A stretch of 64,000 bases of DNA, taken from assembly GCF_029784155.1 (NCBI RefSeq), contig NC_073692.1, positions 318,320,641-318,384,640 of the forward strand, given 5' to 3'. The notes below the pieces were generated by a model. It was not told the origin of the DNA and did not search any database. It worked only from the letters and a program-made list of their open reading frames with translations. How positions within the stretch are numbered: position 1 is the first letter of the stretch; each line of letters starts with the position of its first letter. Shown here in pieces: positions 11,095 to 23,353 of the stretch. The position numbers were made by a program, and so were the translations under genes. The stretch is from Uranotaenia lowii. Lineage: Eukaryota; Arthropoda; Insecta; Diptera; Culicidae.

Positions 11095-11225
11095 AAAGTT
11101 TAAGCAACATTGAATTTAAGATAGCTTTAAAAAAATAAATCTAATCGTTTTGCAGGTTTCAATAAACCAAACAAAGGAAATCAGGTTTTTCTATGTTTCT
11201 GCAGTTATGTCAGGAATACTAGTAA

Positions 11226-11742
11226 GGGGCCTTTCAGATACCACGTGGACAACTTAGGGGGGGGGGGGGGGGGGGAGTTGGGTATGGAAATGTGCATGCT
11301 TGTCCACGGAAAGAGGGGTTGGGGTTTGGGCAATGTCCACGTGGACATACATACGTTCAAAATATTTTCTAAAGGTGAATAAATATTAAGATGTTTCAAT
11401 CAAAATCTTAAAATTGCAAAGCTTTTCAGTTTAAGTTTAAAGAATTAGTAGCCACTTGAAGCAAGGGATAGATATGATAATTTATAAATTAATTTTTTTT
11501 AAATCATTTTATTTCAGAAAATGCTTATACGATTTTTTTTTTCAAAATCAGCCATTTCAATAACAAAAAGGCTTAAAGTGGTGTTTTCTACCTGTCAAAT
11601 TAGATTTAGAAAAAAAAACAATTTCAAATCTGTCCATGTGGACATCAGGGGAGGGGTGTAGGCGTTTACCAAATGTCCACGCTTGTCCATGGAGGGGGTC
11701 AAAAATCTCATTTTTCTGTCCACGTGGTATCTGAACGGCCCC
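11226..11742. mobile_element. PIF/Harbinger-type MITE, 517 bp
   Basis: The ends are GGGGCCTTTCAGATACCACG and, inverted, GGGGCCGTTCAGATACCACG, one mismatch over the first 20 bases and continuing through TGGACA. TAA flanks both sides (11223-11225, 11743-11745), a TWA-type 3-bp duplication. It contains a G16 run at 11259-11276 and repeated GTCCACGTGG/TTGTCCACG words. It has no coding capacity. Confidence 0.8.
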
Positions 11743-11745
11743 TAA

Positions 11746-12949
11746 TGATACCTTTTCAAATTTGTAGAAAATAACTGTAGTATAATTTTTTGTAGATCAT
11801 CATCAGCAAAAAATTATTCCTTATTAAAAAGAACTATAATAAAAAAAATCAGAATCAGATTTTTCCTCAAATGTAGTTTTTTTAAATCAATCGATTATCA
11901 ATGATTGATTTCACTTAAATATACACAATTTAAAACTTATAAATTTCATTTCACCAAAACTAAAGGTGATAGACCAAATTTGACAAAAGATACCAAATCA
12001 ATCATTAGAACATTGGCGTTTAATGCGTTTATTTAAAAAAAATCTTCTTAAAATGTGTATAAACTTATCAATTCCATCTTCATATTTTGCCTAAATTTTT
12101 AAATAAATTCACCGAATTCGCTGTTTTTTTTTCAAATTTATGACAAATTTACCTAATTTTAAAGTCAAACTGTTGAAATTAGTTCGCCTTAAGTTTTCAT
12201 CTCAGAATTTTTGTTTTCTGAAAACATAAGCCTTTGAATCTAAATTCTAAATTAAAAAAAAAAAGTGTCTACCTTCTGTTCTTTCCTAGGCCCAATATTT
12301 CAATTAAGAGTGACAAAATCTTCAGAGCTTGAAATATCAATCTTTTAAACCTGCAATTGATAACGATTTTGAAGTTAATCTTTCAAAAGTTCGAAAAATG
12401 ATTCGAAATGGTTACTTTGATGCTGAATTTTTATGCTCAAAGAAAACTAAATTAGAATTTGCTTTGTGCTTTAAATATTTATAACAAAATTAGAGTTCTT
12501 ATTTTTTTTATCAGTTTCGTATTGAACATTCGCGCCATGACATGTACTTTGTCAGAATAATTGAACATGATGAATTTTTAAAATATAATGCTTTTATGTT
12601 GATCTTCAAAAATGAACTTTTTTGCCTTTTATATTGATAACTGGAAGAATTTTATGTAAGAAAAAGATTTTATCTCTCACTTTGATCACTGGCATTCTTG
12701 AAGTAATATGAAATATTTTCTCATTTTTATCAAATTAATTCATTATCAAATTTAATTCTTCATACATCATCATCAACACATTTCAAATCGTGATGAATTT
12801 TTTTCCAAATTCGAAATCCAGACCCCGTTCGTTTTTGGCCACATTCAATTTTGGCAACATCCGATTTGGGCACATGAACGGATTTTTTTAACAATATTCC
12901 CATAAAGTTTTCGCCATAACAGGAAAATATAATTCAGTCGAAACCCCTT
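11746..12949. other. AT-rich sequence without a recognisable gene
   Basis: The sequence is AT-rich; no gene or pairable repeat ends are seen. Confidence 0.5.
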
Positions 12950-13260
12950 AAACACGATTTTACGTTCTTGGATGTTGATAAAACATAAAAACAAACAAAA
13001 ATTAAAACAATATAAAACTCTCAAATACGATCAAAAACATAAAAATTTCATAATACTCAAAAACAAATGCATCTCTCAAAATAAAGAAGAAAAAACAAAT
13101 ACAAACAAAAGTATAAACGTTACAAAAAAAATATCTTAAAAAAGATACAAAATTTAAAAAAAATATAAATATAAAAAAACAAACAATCAAAACATAACAA
13201 AAAAGTTCTAAATGTGTCTTAAAAATTATTAAAAATAATCAAAAAATAAAAAATAAATGA
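12950..13260. repeat. A-rich low-complexity tract
   Basis: About 300 bp are built almost only from ATAAAAACAAA-like words (AAACAAAAATTAAAAC, AAAAACATAAAAAT). The minus-strand reading frame over it is all F, I, V and Y and is not a gene. Confidence 0.7.
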
Positions 13261-14039
13261 CTGGATCATTGCTCAAGAGGTAAAAAAAGAGTTGATGAAA
13301 AAACCGTTAAAATTATTTGGCACGGTTAGATTTTGTCAACACAAAATTTTCGAGCGTTTGGCCAATAACCAATAAGGCAATCAACCTTAAAAATAAAAAT
13401 GAAGTAAAGAAATTTAAATCAAAATGAATATTCAATAACAATTATAATCTATCATTTTCCTAACAAATTTTAATTATGGATAATTTTTTACCTGATCTAA
13501 AATTTTTTTTTCAAATTTTGTTTTAATCGGTGCTTTGGAAATATTTGTTTCTCTCAAGTTTTTATGACATTCGTGTGTGTTCCTAGATACGTAACAGAAA
13601 TTCAATTTTGTGATAGAGTGTTAAGAGATGGGAGTTTTAGTTTTTGAAATACATTTTTCTCAGTGTAGCATTCTAAAATAAATTTTGTCAATATTTTTTC
13701 TAAAAATTGAATCATTTTTATTAAATTCTCTAGGAATTGTAATTTTAGAGCTTAAAATTTTCATAAAAAATGGCCTGAATAGTTTTTTGGGAAAACTAGT
13801 ATGCCAAGTTGCTAGAATGCTTCGTCAAAATGTTCGAAGTCTCTCATTAAAAGTGATGAATATCACCCTTAAAAAAGATAATTATGTTTTGAATCGAATA
13901 CAGTCTTCGGAAGAAATATTTGTCATAGTATAGGCTATCAGAAAACCCGTTTTCAAAAGAAATCGACAGAAGGAAACCAAAGTTTTAATTCATGAAAAAC
14001 TGGATTTTCGTGTTCCTCCCGAAAAAAATTTCCAAAAAT
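13261..14039. other. AT-rich sequence without a recognisable gene
   Basis: An 82-residue frame at 13685-13933 has no recognisable domain and biased composition. I do not call it a gene. Confidence 0.45.
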
Positions 14040-15060
14040 CCCATACAAACTTTGGGCTCGTTGAGCTGCCCCTTTCCGTGATCCGATCTGGCCTAAATTT
14101 GGCATGAGACCTTGTACTAGGCCTAGAATCAATTTAAGCTTGCAGCTTGCAGCACTTTTTCAAATATCGGGTCATTTGGAGCATTCTACTATACACATAC
14201 AAATTTTCATTCCATTAAAACAGAAAGTTTGGACTTGGAAATTTTGAATCAACTGATCCCTTATGTGATTTGTGTTCCAAAATAAAAACAAATTATGGTT
14301 GTTTGAGCCACCGCACGCGTTTGAAAATGAAATTATGACTGTTTTATCCTCAATTCCCCTAAATTTTTCAAATAGTTCAGAAAAAGCATGATCGGACTTG
14401 AACCTTATAACTCATCTCAAGTGTTTTCATTTTCAAGGAATCGAATTAAGCCTATTTTAACCACCGTACGCTTCGTAAAATGGAGTTATGGCTGTTTTTA
14501 CCCTCAATTCAACTGCGTTTTTCAATTTATTAAAAAAAAGTTGGATTTTTTTTTTCCGAGAAATCAAACGAAGGCAATTTGAGCAACCGCACGCATTGCC
14601 ATTTCACAATGTCCGTTTTATCCTCAAATTCCCAGCATTTTTAATAAAGTTCAGAAATAGCTTGTTCGAACTGGAAGATATTGGATCAAATTAGACCTAC
14701 TTGTGTGTTTTTGCCGAGGAATCGAGTTAAGGCTATTTGAATCAACGCATGCATCGAAAAATGGAGTTATGGCTATTTAAACCATAATTTCCCTATTTTT
14801 TACATATTGCAGAAAAACATATTCGAACTTGATAATTTTCAACTAAATGAGACTTATGTTATGTGTTTTTATTTTTGAGAAATCGAAATGAAGGCTATTT
14901 GAGACACCGCACGCATAAGAAAATTTAGCTCTAGCTGTTTTTACCCACTTTTCCCTTACATTTTTCAATTTATTCAGAAAAACACAGATTCTGACTCAAA
15001 AATTCTGATCCAAGCGGTTGCTAATGGTTTTTGTGCCTATTTATTAATTCTCTCACGGAA
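14040..15060. repeat. Degenerate tandem array, units of about 120-160 bp
   Basis: A core close to CACCGCACGCATN, followed by AAAATGGAGTTATGGCTGTTTTACC, recurs at about 14309, 14461, 14583, 14742 and 14902. Spacings are 152, 122, 159 and 160 bp. Each unit also carries a TTTTTCA-TTCAGAAAA block and a GAGAAATCGAA block. Copies are strongly diverged, so the array is old. The head (14070-14120, GGCCTAAATTTGGCATGAGACC) is shared with 62750-62800 plus 63044-63060. Confidence 0.7.
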
Positions 15061-15299
15061 ATTTTCCACTGAACAACTTTGTCGTAGACCGTAACTCTGA
15101 GTCTAATTAGGGAAAAAAGGTATTCGGATATTAGAATTATAAGAATATTTTTCCTTACAATTTTTCTTAAGACCAGAACTTAGAAAACATTGAAGCGATC
15201 TATTGTAGAAACATCTTTTTAAAGTACATAATTAAAAAAGTATGACTCATACCTGAGTTAAACAGGCACTGCATGTTTCCGTTGTATTTTTCCCATTAA

Positions 15300-16060
15300 A
15301 GTAGACACCTTTAACACCCCCAAATATTCCCAAACCACACAACCTGAAGCCGAGCTCCTGCAGTGTTGTAATTTGCAATTTCCGTCACATATCATGTTCT
15401 CACCATAGTTTGCATTTTTTTCTTCCATTCCAACTTCCTCTTGCGCCCAAAATTCCAGAACGCGCGGCAGCTATTTCAACACCCGCCTCGACAAACTGAA
15501 AGGCTCCCGGAAGCTCTTTCTGTAAAGATCCGGGCGAAAGCCTTAGCTGCTGCTCAACATCAGCGACCGGATTCGGATCTTCTGCCGGTGACACAATTTC
15601 TGGCAGTGAACGAAAAAAGGTAGGTAAAGCGTAAAAAATGGGAAGCCGAAAATAACATCATCTTGTCCCCCGGGTGGAATCATTCTTCGCCAAGGAAAAT
15701 GTACCTTCTTATCCGGGGGGAAGGAGACGAACAAGTGAACCAGCCCAAGCAATTTCGTGAGTGGAGTTTCTGGTAGACCGTTTTACTTTCTTCGTTGAGG
15801 GAGGCAACGACACTTCGACTTTTAAACAAGAATTCCAGATACGACTTTTTTTCTTAGCCTTGGTGAGGTTACCAGTTGTTCCTCAGGAATAACAAAGAGT
15901 AAAAATCCAAATAGGAATATACGGCCTTGTTCGACTTTTGGTTTTGCAGGAACTTTTCCCACCCAAAGGCTTCCTTGACGAGACGACAGTCATAACATTC
16001 ATTCACACTCTACCTTGGGAAAAATTTATCTTTCCTCGCTTCAAACTGGAACAAACGATT
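15300..16060. other. GC-richer island, possible untranslated exon or conserved non-coding block
   Basis: This stretch is unlike the AT-rich flanks and shows no TIR or LINE motif. A plus-strand frame at 15441-15623 (60 aa, no domain) ends near GAACGAAAAAAGGTAGGTAAAG, which contains a good 5' splice donor word (AGGTAGGT). Without transcript data I cannot tell an exon from chance. Confidence 0.3.
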
Positions 16061-16438
16061 GCCATCAAGTTAATTCTGAAAACAAAAAAATATTATTAAC
16101 CTGAGGGGCATGGCTGCCGTTTTCTGTTCCTGATGGTTCGAATTAAAATTTTAATTCCTGAGTAAACATTGTCAAAGATCCATTTTATCTGCTTGAAGTT
16201 CAGACTAAAATCGATACACCTCACTGCACCCATCTTGTTAATTTTTTTAACTCTGGTTTTTTTGTCATTTGATTAGTCTTTAAATCTTCATTATGAAAAT
16301 AAAATAAATCTTTTTTTTTTATAATAATATCATATTATTAATATGCAGCATGAGACTATCGTCTTTCCGTTATTTTTAATGAAAATAGGCTTCATGAAAA
16401 CAGCTGTAACACAACAACGATGCAATCAACACAAATTA
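16061..16438. other. Unassigned AT-rich spacer
   Basis: I see nothing I can support here. Confidence 0.5.
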
Positions 16439-16557
16439 CTGAATTAAGAAAAAAAGGCAACACATTTGAATGAGTAAAATAACAATTTTTAATTTTTTTT
16501 AAGTCAATGAATTAAAAAAAAGCCAACACGTTTTAATAAGTAAATTAACAATTAAGT
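16439..16557 (+). repeat. Tandem duplication, period about 68 bp
   Basis: The block TGAATTAAGAAAAAAAGGCAAC...GAGTAAAATAACAATT (16439-16485) recurs as TGAATTAAAAAAAAGCCAAC...AAGTAAATTAACAATT (16507-16553) with scattered changes. Confidence 0.6.
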
Positions 16558-16659
16558 TGAGATGTTGGTTAAAATATGTATAACCAATCCTCTTGCACTT
16601 TCATAAAAATTTCAACGTACAAAAATAGATCAATGACCGCTAAAATTAAACAAACTAGT

Positions 16660-16775
16660 TTTATTTGTATCGATTAATGTCGTTTTAACACCTTTAAGGC
16701 AGACTTTAATTATTGATTCAGTCGGCGAACTGTTATTCGAAAACTTATCCCGTACAACTTTGTTCGATGTTTACA
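16660..16775 (-). mobile_element. Truncated, diverged SINE family A copy
   Basis: Read on the minus strand, the segment holds the 3' body of the SINE: the CGAACA-AGTTGTAC junction, the GATAAGTTTTCGAATAACAG block, and the GGTGTTAAAACGACATTAATCG end. The tRNA-like head is replaced by an A-rich run, so only the 3' part remains. It is much more diverged than the copies at 881 and 9836. Confidence 0.65.
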
Positions 16776-16994
16776 AAAAAAAAACCATAATTGAGCAGTG
16801 TAGGATAGATATGAGATAATGGAAAATATAAAACCAAATAATTTATGTAAGAAGAAAAGAACCTAATTTAATAATTCAGAATTTCTCAACACGCACTAAT
16901 GATTGACCGACAAATGAACAACATGCGGAATTAAAGAAAATCTGGCTACTTTGATTGGAAAATATGTTCATTGCGTTCATTGTTGCGCGGTAAC

Positions 16995-17040
16995 TTTTAC
17001 CTATAAATAGAACGGCACTTGTGCAAATCGGGTCATTCTT
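16995..17040 (+). promoter_or_regulatory. Candidate TATA box, unknown transcript
   Basis: CTATAAATAGAACGG at 17000-17014 is a good TATA-box word. It is followed about 30 bp later by GGGTCATTC, a plausible initiator, and then by a GC-richer segment up to 17160. No downstream ORF is recognisable. It could equally be a promoter inside a decayed LTR. Confidence 0.25.
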
Positions 17041-17593
17041 AAAACGAATTTTGGACAGCAACATCACTCCAAGGAAACGGGAGCAGGGAACCACGAGAAG
17101 ACGGCCAACGACCAGAACCAGGAAATCCCTCAGATTACGACAAGCAGTTGTTTTTATCAAATGGAAGTATACTACATAGGTAGTTCAAATAACATTAACA
17201 TAACATTAGTAAACAGCATTTCAAAAAAAAAAAAAAATAAACAAAATCCTGTAAAACTAAATTGAAAGTTATCCTATGTAAAGTTGATGTACGTTTCAAA
17301 CATTGTCAGATTCAGAAACTGGAGTTTGAAATATAAATTTAAAATGATCATCGACACTCTTTTCAAAATTTAAGTCTTTTTTTTTTGAATAAAATCTATT
17401 GAAATGTTTTCGAACTTAAGAATTTATCTATTGATATAACATATGAATAAATTCACAAATAAGCGAACATATTATTAAAGGTTGATGTTACAAACAATGA
17501 TAATTTTGTCGTGCCAACAAGACCATACGATTGTTATGAGAAATATACCTACTATGGAATGTAACGGTAACAAAACATTTAACTTGTTTTCTA

Positions 17594-18960
17594 TCTATAT
17601 ACATATATAAAAATGGATTGCTGTCTGTCTGTCTGTTCCCTATAGACTCGGAAATTACTAAACCGATATTCTTGAAACTTGGCAGATGGGTGCTTTTGAG
17701 GCCGGGGATGGTTTCTTTTACTGCTTGAGACCCCATCCCTCTTACTGGAAGAGAGGGAGGGGGGTCTCTCAAGCCAAAACGAAATTTTTGCATAACTTAA
17801 GAACCATTCAGGCAAATGGTACCAAATTCGACACGGTAGAGGATTTGGCAGCCGGAAATATTTCTATGAATGTTTTTTACCCCTCTTTTTTCTAGAGAGG
17901 TATATGCAACGCTAAATATTTGGACACGAGAAATATTTCAATGATTTTTTTAGACCCCTCTTTTCTTCCAATGAAGAGATTACAAGAGGATGGGGGCTTC
18001 CATTTAATTTTTAATGCAAAATTCGATAACTTTTCGAATAACTTTTGGAACCATTTGGCTTGGGAGGACATTTTGGTTTGGTAAAAGGTTCGATGATTGT
18101 ATGAAACTCCTCTCAATTTGCATTCTGAGGAGAGGTATAGAAGAGGGGGGAGGGGGGGGGGGTTCAAATTTGTGTGAAATAATCGAGCAAATGGAACTAA
18201 ATTTGGCATGCGAGCATATTTGGATACGAAAAAAATACTCTTTGGTTGTTTGAGACCCCTCCCTGATCCCAGTTATCAAATAGCAAGAGAAAAGGGGGGC
18301 ATCACAGTTGTTTTTTTTTTAAATAACAAAGGCACCAAATTTGGTAAGGGATTGTATTTCGATACGAGCTCTATAATTATTCGGGACCCTTCGCCTCTTC
18401 CATTGAGCGAGATAGAAAGAGGAGACATATATTTTTGTTGCATATCTATAGGATTAGTCATGCAAAAGAAAACTTTAGAAGGGGCGAGTTTTTGGAACTC
18501 TCTGGAAGAACGGAGGGGGCCTCTTAATCAAACGAAACATTTTTGAATTACTCGAGAACTGATCATGCAAATGGAATCAAATATGGTATGGGAGTGTATT
18601 TGGTTACGAGAAATGTTACTAAAATGGTTTGATACCCCTCTCTTCTTCCAATAGGGAAGTAGGAAGCGAGGAAAGAAGCACCCATAAATTTTTCGCACAA
18701 TTCGAGAACTAAATAATCAAGCAAACGAAACCCAATTGAGCATGCGAGAGTTTATGAGCAAGAAGAAATGAGTTTTCATTCAATATTTTTGGATCACTCT
18801 AGAACTTATTATTCCAATTTGATAGCAGAGGGTATTTGAAAAGTTTTTTTTTCTTTGATTGTTCAAGGCTTTTTCCTCCTTTCACTTTTCGATAGGAATG
18901 GGAAGGGGTGCTCTCATTCATTTTTTGGATAACTTGAGTGCTAATCTAGCAGATAGTAAC
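17594..18960 (+). repeat. Minisatellite-like array beginning with a Helitron-like TCTATATA end
   Basis: It starts after an A with TCTATATACATATATAAAAATGG and CTGTCTGTCTGTCTGTTCCC, a start seen in insect Helitron-like elements. Roughly eight diverged units follow, each with words close to ACTCGAGAACT, GCAAATGG-ACCAAATTTGGCATG, GGATACGAGAAATA and TTTGAGACCCCTC, near 17650, 17800, 17930, 18050, 18180, 18330, 18550 and 18710. Unit length is about 120-180 bp. No CTAG-type 3' end was located, so the Helitron link is tentative. Small frames across it are by-products. Confidence 0.6.
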
Positions 18961-19083
18961 AAATTGAAAAAAGTATTAAAATACAAGAAATATTTCTAAA
19001 ATGTTTTGGTTCCCCTCACGGGATAGAAACGAGGAGACAGGTGTTGTGGCACCTGTCTCCTCTTTGATAAATTCAAGAGCTAA

Positions 19084-19515
19084 CCCGAGCAGACTTTTAT
19101 GGCAAAATTATAGCAAATTTTGCTATCACGCCCCGAGAGCCGAATTTGCTCTCATTTTGCTTGACATAAGGTGGTACACAGCAAAAATGAGAGCACAAAT
19201 TTTCATACATGGTTAGCAAAATGATACCAAATTTTGCTAAAACTGAGGCCCCAACTACAGCTGGTTTTCTGAGAGCTTGGAGAGCACAATGATGTCAATA
19301 TAAGGCATCAAACATTTTTCAACGATAGCAAATAATGATATCAATATGCTCTCAAATATTTCGTAAAATGAGGTGTGGTTTAGGTCTCTTTTACAATAAA
19401 ATCTGACATCACGTTGCTAATCGCGCACGAAAATTTTGCTTTCATTTTTGTTGTGTACCACCTTACGTCAAGCAAAATAAGAGCAAATTTCACATCCAAG
19501 GCGTGATAGCAAATT
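19084..19515. repeat. Palindromic repeat, GCAAAATGAGAGCA family
   Basis: The left arm (TTGCTATCACGCC..., TTGCTTGACATAAGGTGGTACAC) is mirrored by the right arm (GTGTACCACCTTACGTCAAGC..., AAGGCGTGATAGCAAATTT). Arms are roughly 80-100 bp around a centre near 19310. The left edge CCCGAGCAGACTTT is also present inverted at 23340-23353. Confidence 0.7.
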
Positions 19516-20311
19516 TCTGTGTTTCATATTTTAACAATCTAAAAATGCAAAAATGTGCCAAATAACGTCAACTTTTGAATTCTGAAAATTAATCTGATGT
19601 GACTTAAACAATTTTGACGATTCTTTAATTCAAAAGTACGGTTTTTACACCACTTTTTAACATACATAAAAAAATATATCCTTATGTGCAACTTACAGCT
19701 TCTAACTTCAGCTTTCTTGGACAATAAGTGAATTTATATTTAGCATTCCGTAGTTGGTCTATAGTTTTTTCCAGAAGCATGTTTTTTCGTATTTTTCTTA
19801 GATTTTGAAAAACTGAATACTGTTGTTTGTAGGTGAATGATGTCTGAATATCATATTTTAGTTATATTACGAGGTTTCCAAAGGTATACATTCCGTTTAA
19901 ATCAGATGAGAAATATGAGAGCTTTAGTGGTTTTAATTTAGGAAGGTCAAATTGACACTCAAGGTCTGATTAGGGAGTTTTTTCTGGACTTTTTGGGTGC
20001 GTCCATAAAAGAAATAATGATGCAAAATTGAAGATTTTAAGAATTAATTTAGGGTCCCCGAAAAAAATGTATTATTTTGATGTACCCGAATAAAGTTACA
20101 AGCAGCCAAACTTCCAATAGTGTCATTTTGACATTTAAGAGCGGATTAGGGTTAAAACATGCAAATTTCGAAAAATTTACCGCAACAAAACTTGAAGCTA
20201 TGTATCTTATAGTTAACATTGGCGTGTTCAAATTATAGCGTATACAGTATAGCAATGGTTTATAATATTATCTTCAAATGGTATGAAACTACGCGCCCGT
20301 GAAAACGATGA

Positions 20312-20455
20312 ACTTAATGATATCGTATTTCAGCAATGATTGCATAAATGAAGGCGATTTTCACTATACACGATAATGCACCTCTACCTCTATTAAGCAA
20401 GAAGTTGTGAAAATCGCCTTCACTTATGCAATCACAGTTTATTGCGATATTCATA
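20312..20455. repeat. Hairpin-forming inverted repeat
   Basis: GATTGCATAAATGAAGGCGATTTTCAC (20338-20364) pairs with GTGAAAATCGCCTTCACTTATGCAATC (20407-20433) with one mismatch. Weaker pairing extends to about 20312 and 20455. It is probably a small MITE; no coding capacity. Confidence 0.7.
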
Positions 20456-20605
20456 ATACATGAATATGTTCATAATATTAGTTCATGGTAGGAAGGATAT
20501 TCATGATATACTATCCTATACTACACATTCTAAACGCCTCAATGATCCGTGATTTAATTTAAAAAAAAAGGTACTCACTATTTACGTGCTTCTTAGTCAT
20601 ATCAG

Positions 20606-21278
20606 CACCAACATGTGAAAAGGGTATTAAAGACCAAAGTAAACAAAGCCGTTTTTCAGTGGATTCAAATAGCCCAATATAAGCTCTACTTAACATAAAA
20701 ACCGTTTTTAGTTTTTCAGTTTTGGTAAGATTTGTGATGCAGTTTGAGCAAAGGATCTAGAAAAATTAGAGCCATAAAATGACATTTTCCTCACACAGTT
20801 TGTTTTATACACCCTTTACTCCACAACATAGCAAACGGTCTAGACTAGTCGCCAAACATTAAAATGGGAAGAATGCGGAAAGCTTTTCACTCACTCCTAT
20901 AACGAGAACCATAAGCCTTCGTCCAAAAATAGGGGAAATTTTATATCCATCTCACTCACATATATGAGACATACAGTACAAAGCAAAGGTGTATAAAACA
21001 TTTAGACGAATTTCATACTCCAGCTAGGGTCTATGAACAATTACGAGCTATTTTTACATAATAACACCGACCTATCGATAAAAAACATATTTAAAATGAT
21101 CCTACGCACCGTTTTGACCATATAAGACTTGGAAGATTCCTCGTAAATTTTAATTAGCGATTTAAAAAAGATTGAAAAATTTTCAAACGCGTTTTCCTCG
21201 AAACGTCATAAATAAAAGACATTGAAAAAAAAACATAGACCCTTTTCACGTGTTGGTGCTGATATCTTGTATTGGGCT
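20606..21278. repeat. TIR pair, ATATCAGCACCAACA-GTGAAAAGGG
   Basis: ATATCAGCACCAACATGTGAAAAGGG near 20600-20630 faces its inverse CCCTTTTCACGTGTTGGTGCTGATAT near 21240-21266, one mismatch over 26 bases. The 0.6-kb interior has no gene. The element type is undetermined because flanking duplications are unclear. Confidence 0.6.
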
Positions 21279-21545
21279 CCCGATATGTTGACAAAACAGG
21301 AAGCCCCAGGACAAAACTAATTGATATCCAAGATAAAAAAAAGGGAAATAAAACTCTTACCTTTTTCGCAGAAATGATCAACCAGTACCTCTTGCCTCCT
21401 TTGGGTCATTCATTATCTTGAGTCCCTCTAAAAGCCACAGTCATCATGGGACCAATATTAATCAATGCTCGCTGTCGCTGTCGCTGAAAAATAATTGTTA
21501 AAATGAGTGTCGACTTACTTTCTATAATATAATATATTATAATAT

Positions 21546-21697
21546 GGATTAAATCCATTGAAGGTAGGCCCAGAAGCTCGTGGCGGCGTAGTCTAGCCGC
21601 TGGAATCCACACAGTTGACGAGAACATTGGCTGGCAGCAAGTGAAGACCCTGGCTCCGGATCGCCAGCAGTGGAGATCTTTTATCTCAGCCCTTTGA
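21546..21697 (+). pseudogene. 3' stub of the RTE-like LINE
   Basis: An open stretch ends at a TGA at 21695-21697 and reads GRPRSSWRRSLAAGIHTVDE, then QQVKTLAPDRQQWRSFISAL. This matches the C-terminal tail of the element at 1699-3660 (GRPRNSWRRSLAAEIRTVDE). Only about 50 residues survive, so the copy is very strongly 5'-truncated. It lies in the opposite orientation to the larger copy. The tail is intact to its stop, and the sequence beyond it differs from the larger copy. Confidence 0.85.
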
Positions 21698-21879
21698 GCC
21701 GGTTGTTGATTGATGGTCACGCTGGTAACGAAGAGGAGCAACCGGTGGCATAGGAACCATTTTTGTAACCCGAACCGAACCATCCCCGCAGCAATCGGGA
21801 TAAATCCTCCCAGAAAATCCCGTACAAAACAAAACTTCGCGCAGCAAATCAAAACAATAACAACATTGACGTAATACAC

Positions 21880-22899
21880 TCTAACAAAATTTAACTCAAC
21901 ATTAGGTTATGCCTGGGAACAAAACTGAGTTGCATTTTATGAACTCAAAATATTTTTAAAATTCACTACTCGAGATAAAATGAATAGTATTTATTACACT
22001 TTTTTAGAATTGTAATAACCATGAATATTTATTTGTACATACACAGAACTACTAAATATTATAAAAATTGGTATATTTTTGTATGATTAAGGTAGTAACA
22101 TCTCATTTAAATTTAAAATCACATAAAGAATGAAAAAAAAGAATTCAATTTTCGATCATTTGTACACTTCCATGTAATCGTATTGAAATTTCAAAATTTT
22201 AATAATTTTGGAAGATTTTCTGTTTGAAAGAATCACTGAAGAAAAGAAACAGGCAAAAATATTCATTGCAAGTAACCGACAAATGCTTGAATCTTATCTG
22301 CCCCTAAAACACAAAGTGTTTTTCAAAAATGGAACGACACCGAAAACAGTATCAAAAACTGCTACTTTTCAACACTTTTTTTGCTTACAAATGCACAGTT
22401 TACAACCTACTAGAACTGAATTTTTCAGTCATTGACATGTTCGTCCACATGCGGTTATTTGTTGAGATGTGCTCATGCTAATTAATGAATTTTAATGGAA
22501 TTTTACGAATCCGCATAATATTGTGTATGTGACTCGTTGCAAAACTCGATTTTATCAGCACCCGATGTAACCTTACGACTCGCGCTGAAAAAATTACTTT
22601 TTAAAACGTGTTGCATAAATAACTATTTTGACTTTTATGAACGATATCTTTGATAAGACTCAAAACAACATTTTCAAACCTTTTCAGTTGTGTTGCTTGA
22701 ATTGGTAAATCTTTTTTTTACTTTTCGATTAAAACGATGATTTTAATACAGGAGTTTAAATAGTTAAAAACAAACATTTGAAGCTCAAGATTAGAAAAAA
22801 GAACCTTATTCGGCTCTCACCAAATTTTTTGATTTAAGATCTGAGTTACCGGTGTTCGAATTGATTCATAAACATTATTTAAAAAAAATATATGGACAG
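21880..22899. other. AT-rich sequence without a recognisable gene
   Basis: The frame at 22208-22435 (75 aa) shows no domain. Nothing else is recognisable. Confidence 0.45.
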
Positions 22900-23353
22900 C
22901 TCATCAATGCCTACTTTTGCTATCAATTTTTGTTATTAATCAGGAGTAAATTAATACATTCTTTCTGGGTTATCCTTTAATTTCGATTTAAAATTTTTAT
23001 TTGGTCAAAATTAGGGACTTCGCAATGATGCTTAACTTTGCCATTGGTTTAGTTTTACAGCAAATGATATTTAAAGTTGGTCTCGGGTTTGCATTTTATA
23101 AGAAAAAAAAGGACACCTCCATAATGCCTACTTTTGCTATCAAGTTAAATTCTATACCAAATTTTGCTCACTATTTGCTGTTGATACCTAAATGTGGTCT
23201 TATCTTGCTGTAAAATCTAAATGTATGAGACCTCAATTATGCCTAATTTTGCTTTCGTACAAAATTCAATAGCAAAAGATGCTATCAAGTTGCTGTTGAC
23301 ATCTTATAATGCTTTCACTTTGCTATCAATTTGGGCATCAAAGTCTGCTCGGG
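22900..23353. repeat. Second member of the TTGCTATCAA repeat family
   Basis: ATGCCTACTTTTGCTATCAA recurs at about 22910 and 23124. A related run (CTATCAAGTTGCTGTTGACATC, TTTGCTATCAATTTGG) leads to AAAGTCTGCTCGGG at 23340-23353, the inverse of the edge at 19084-19097. The two edges could be the ends of one larger element or of two separate copies. Confidence 0.5.

Noticed and set aside
15441..15630. Coding exon ending at a GGTAGGTAAAG splice donor
   Set aside because: The donor word is good, but the frame has no domain and no acceptor or partner exon is visible; kept only as a low-confidence island.
21406..21879. 157-residue minus-strand frame
   Set aside because: It is antisense to the LINE 3' stub, whose plus-strand translation is clearly the meaningful one.
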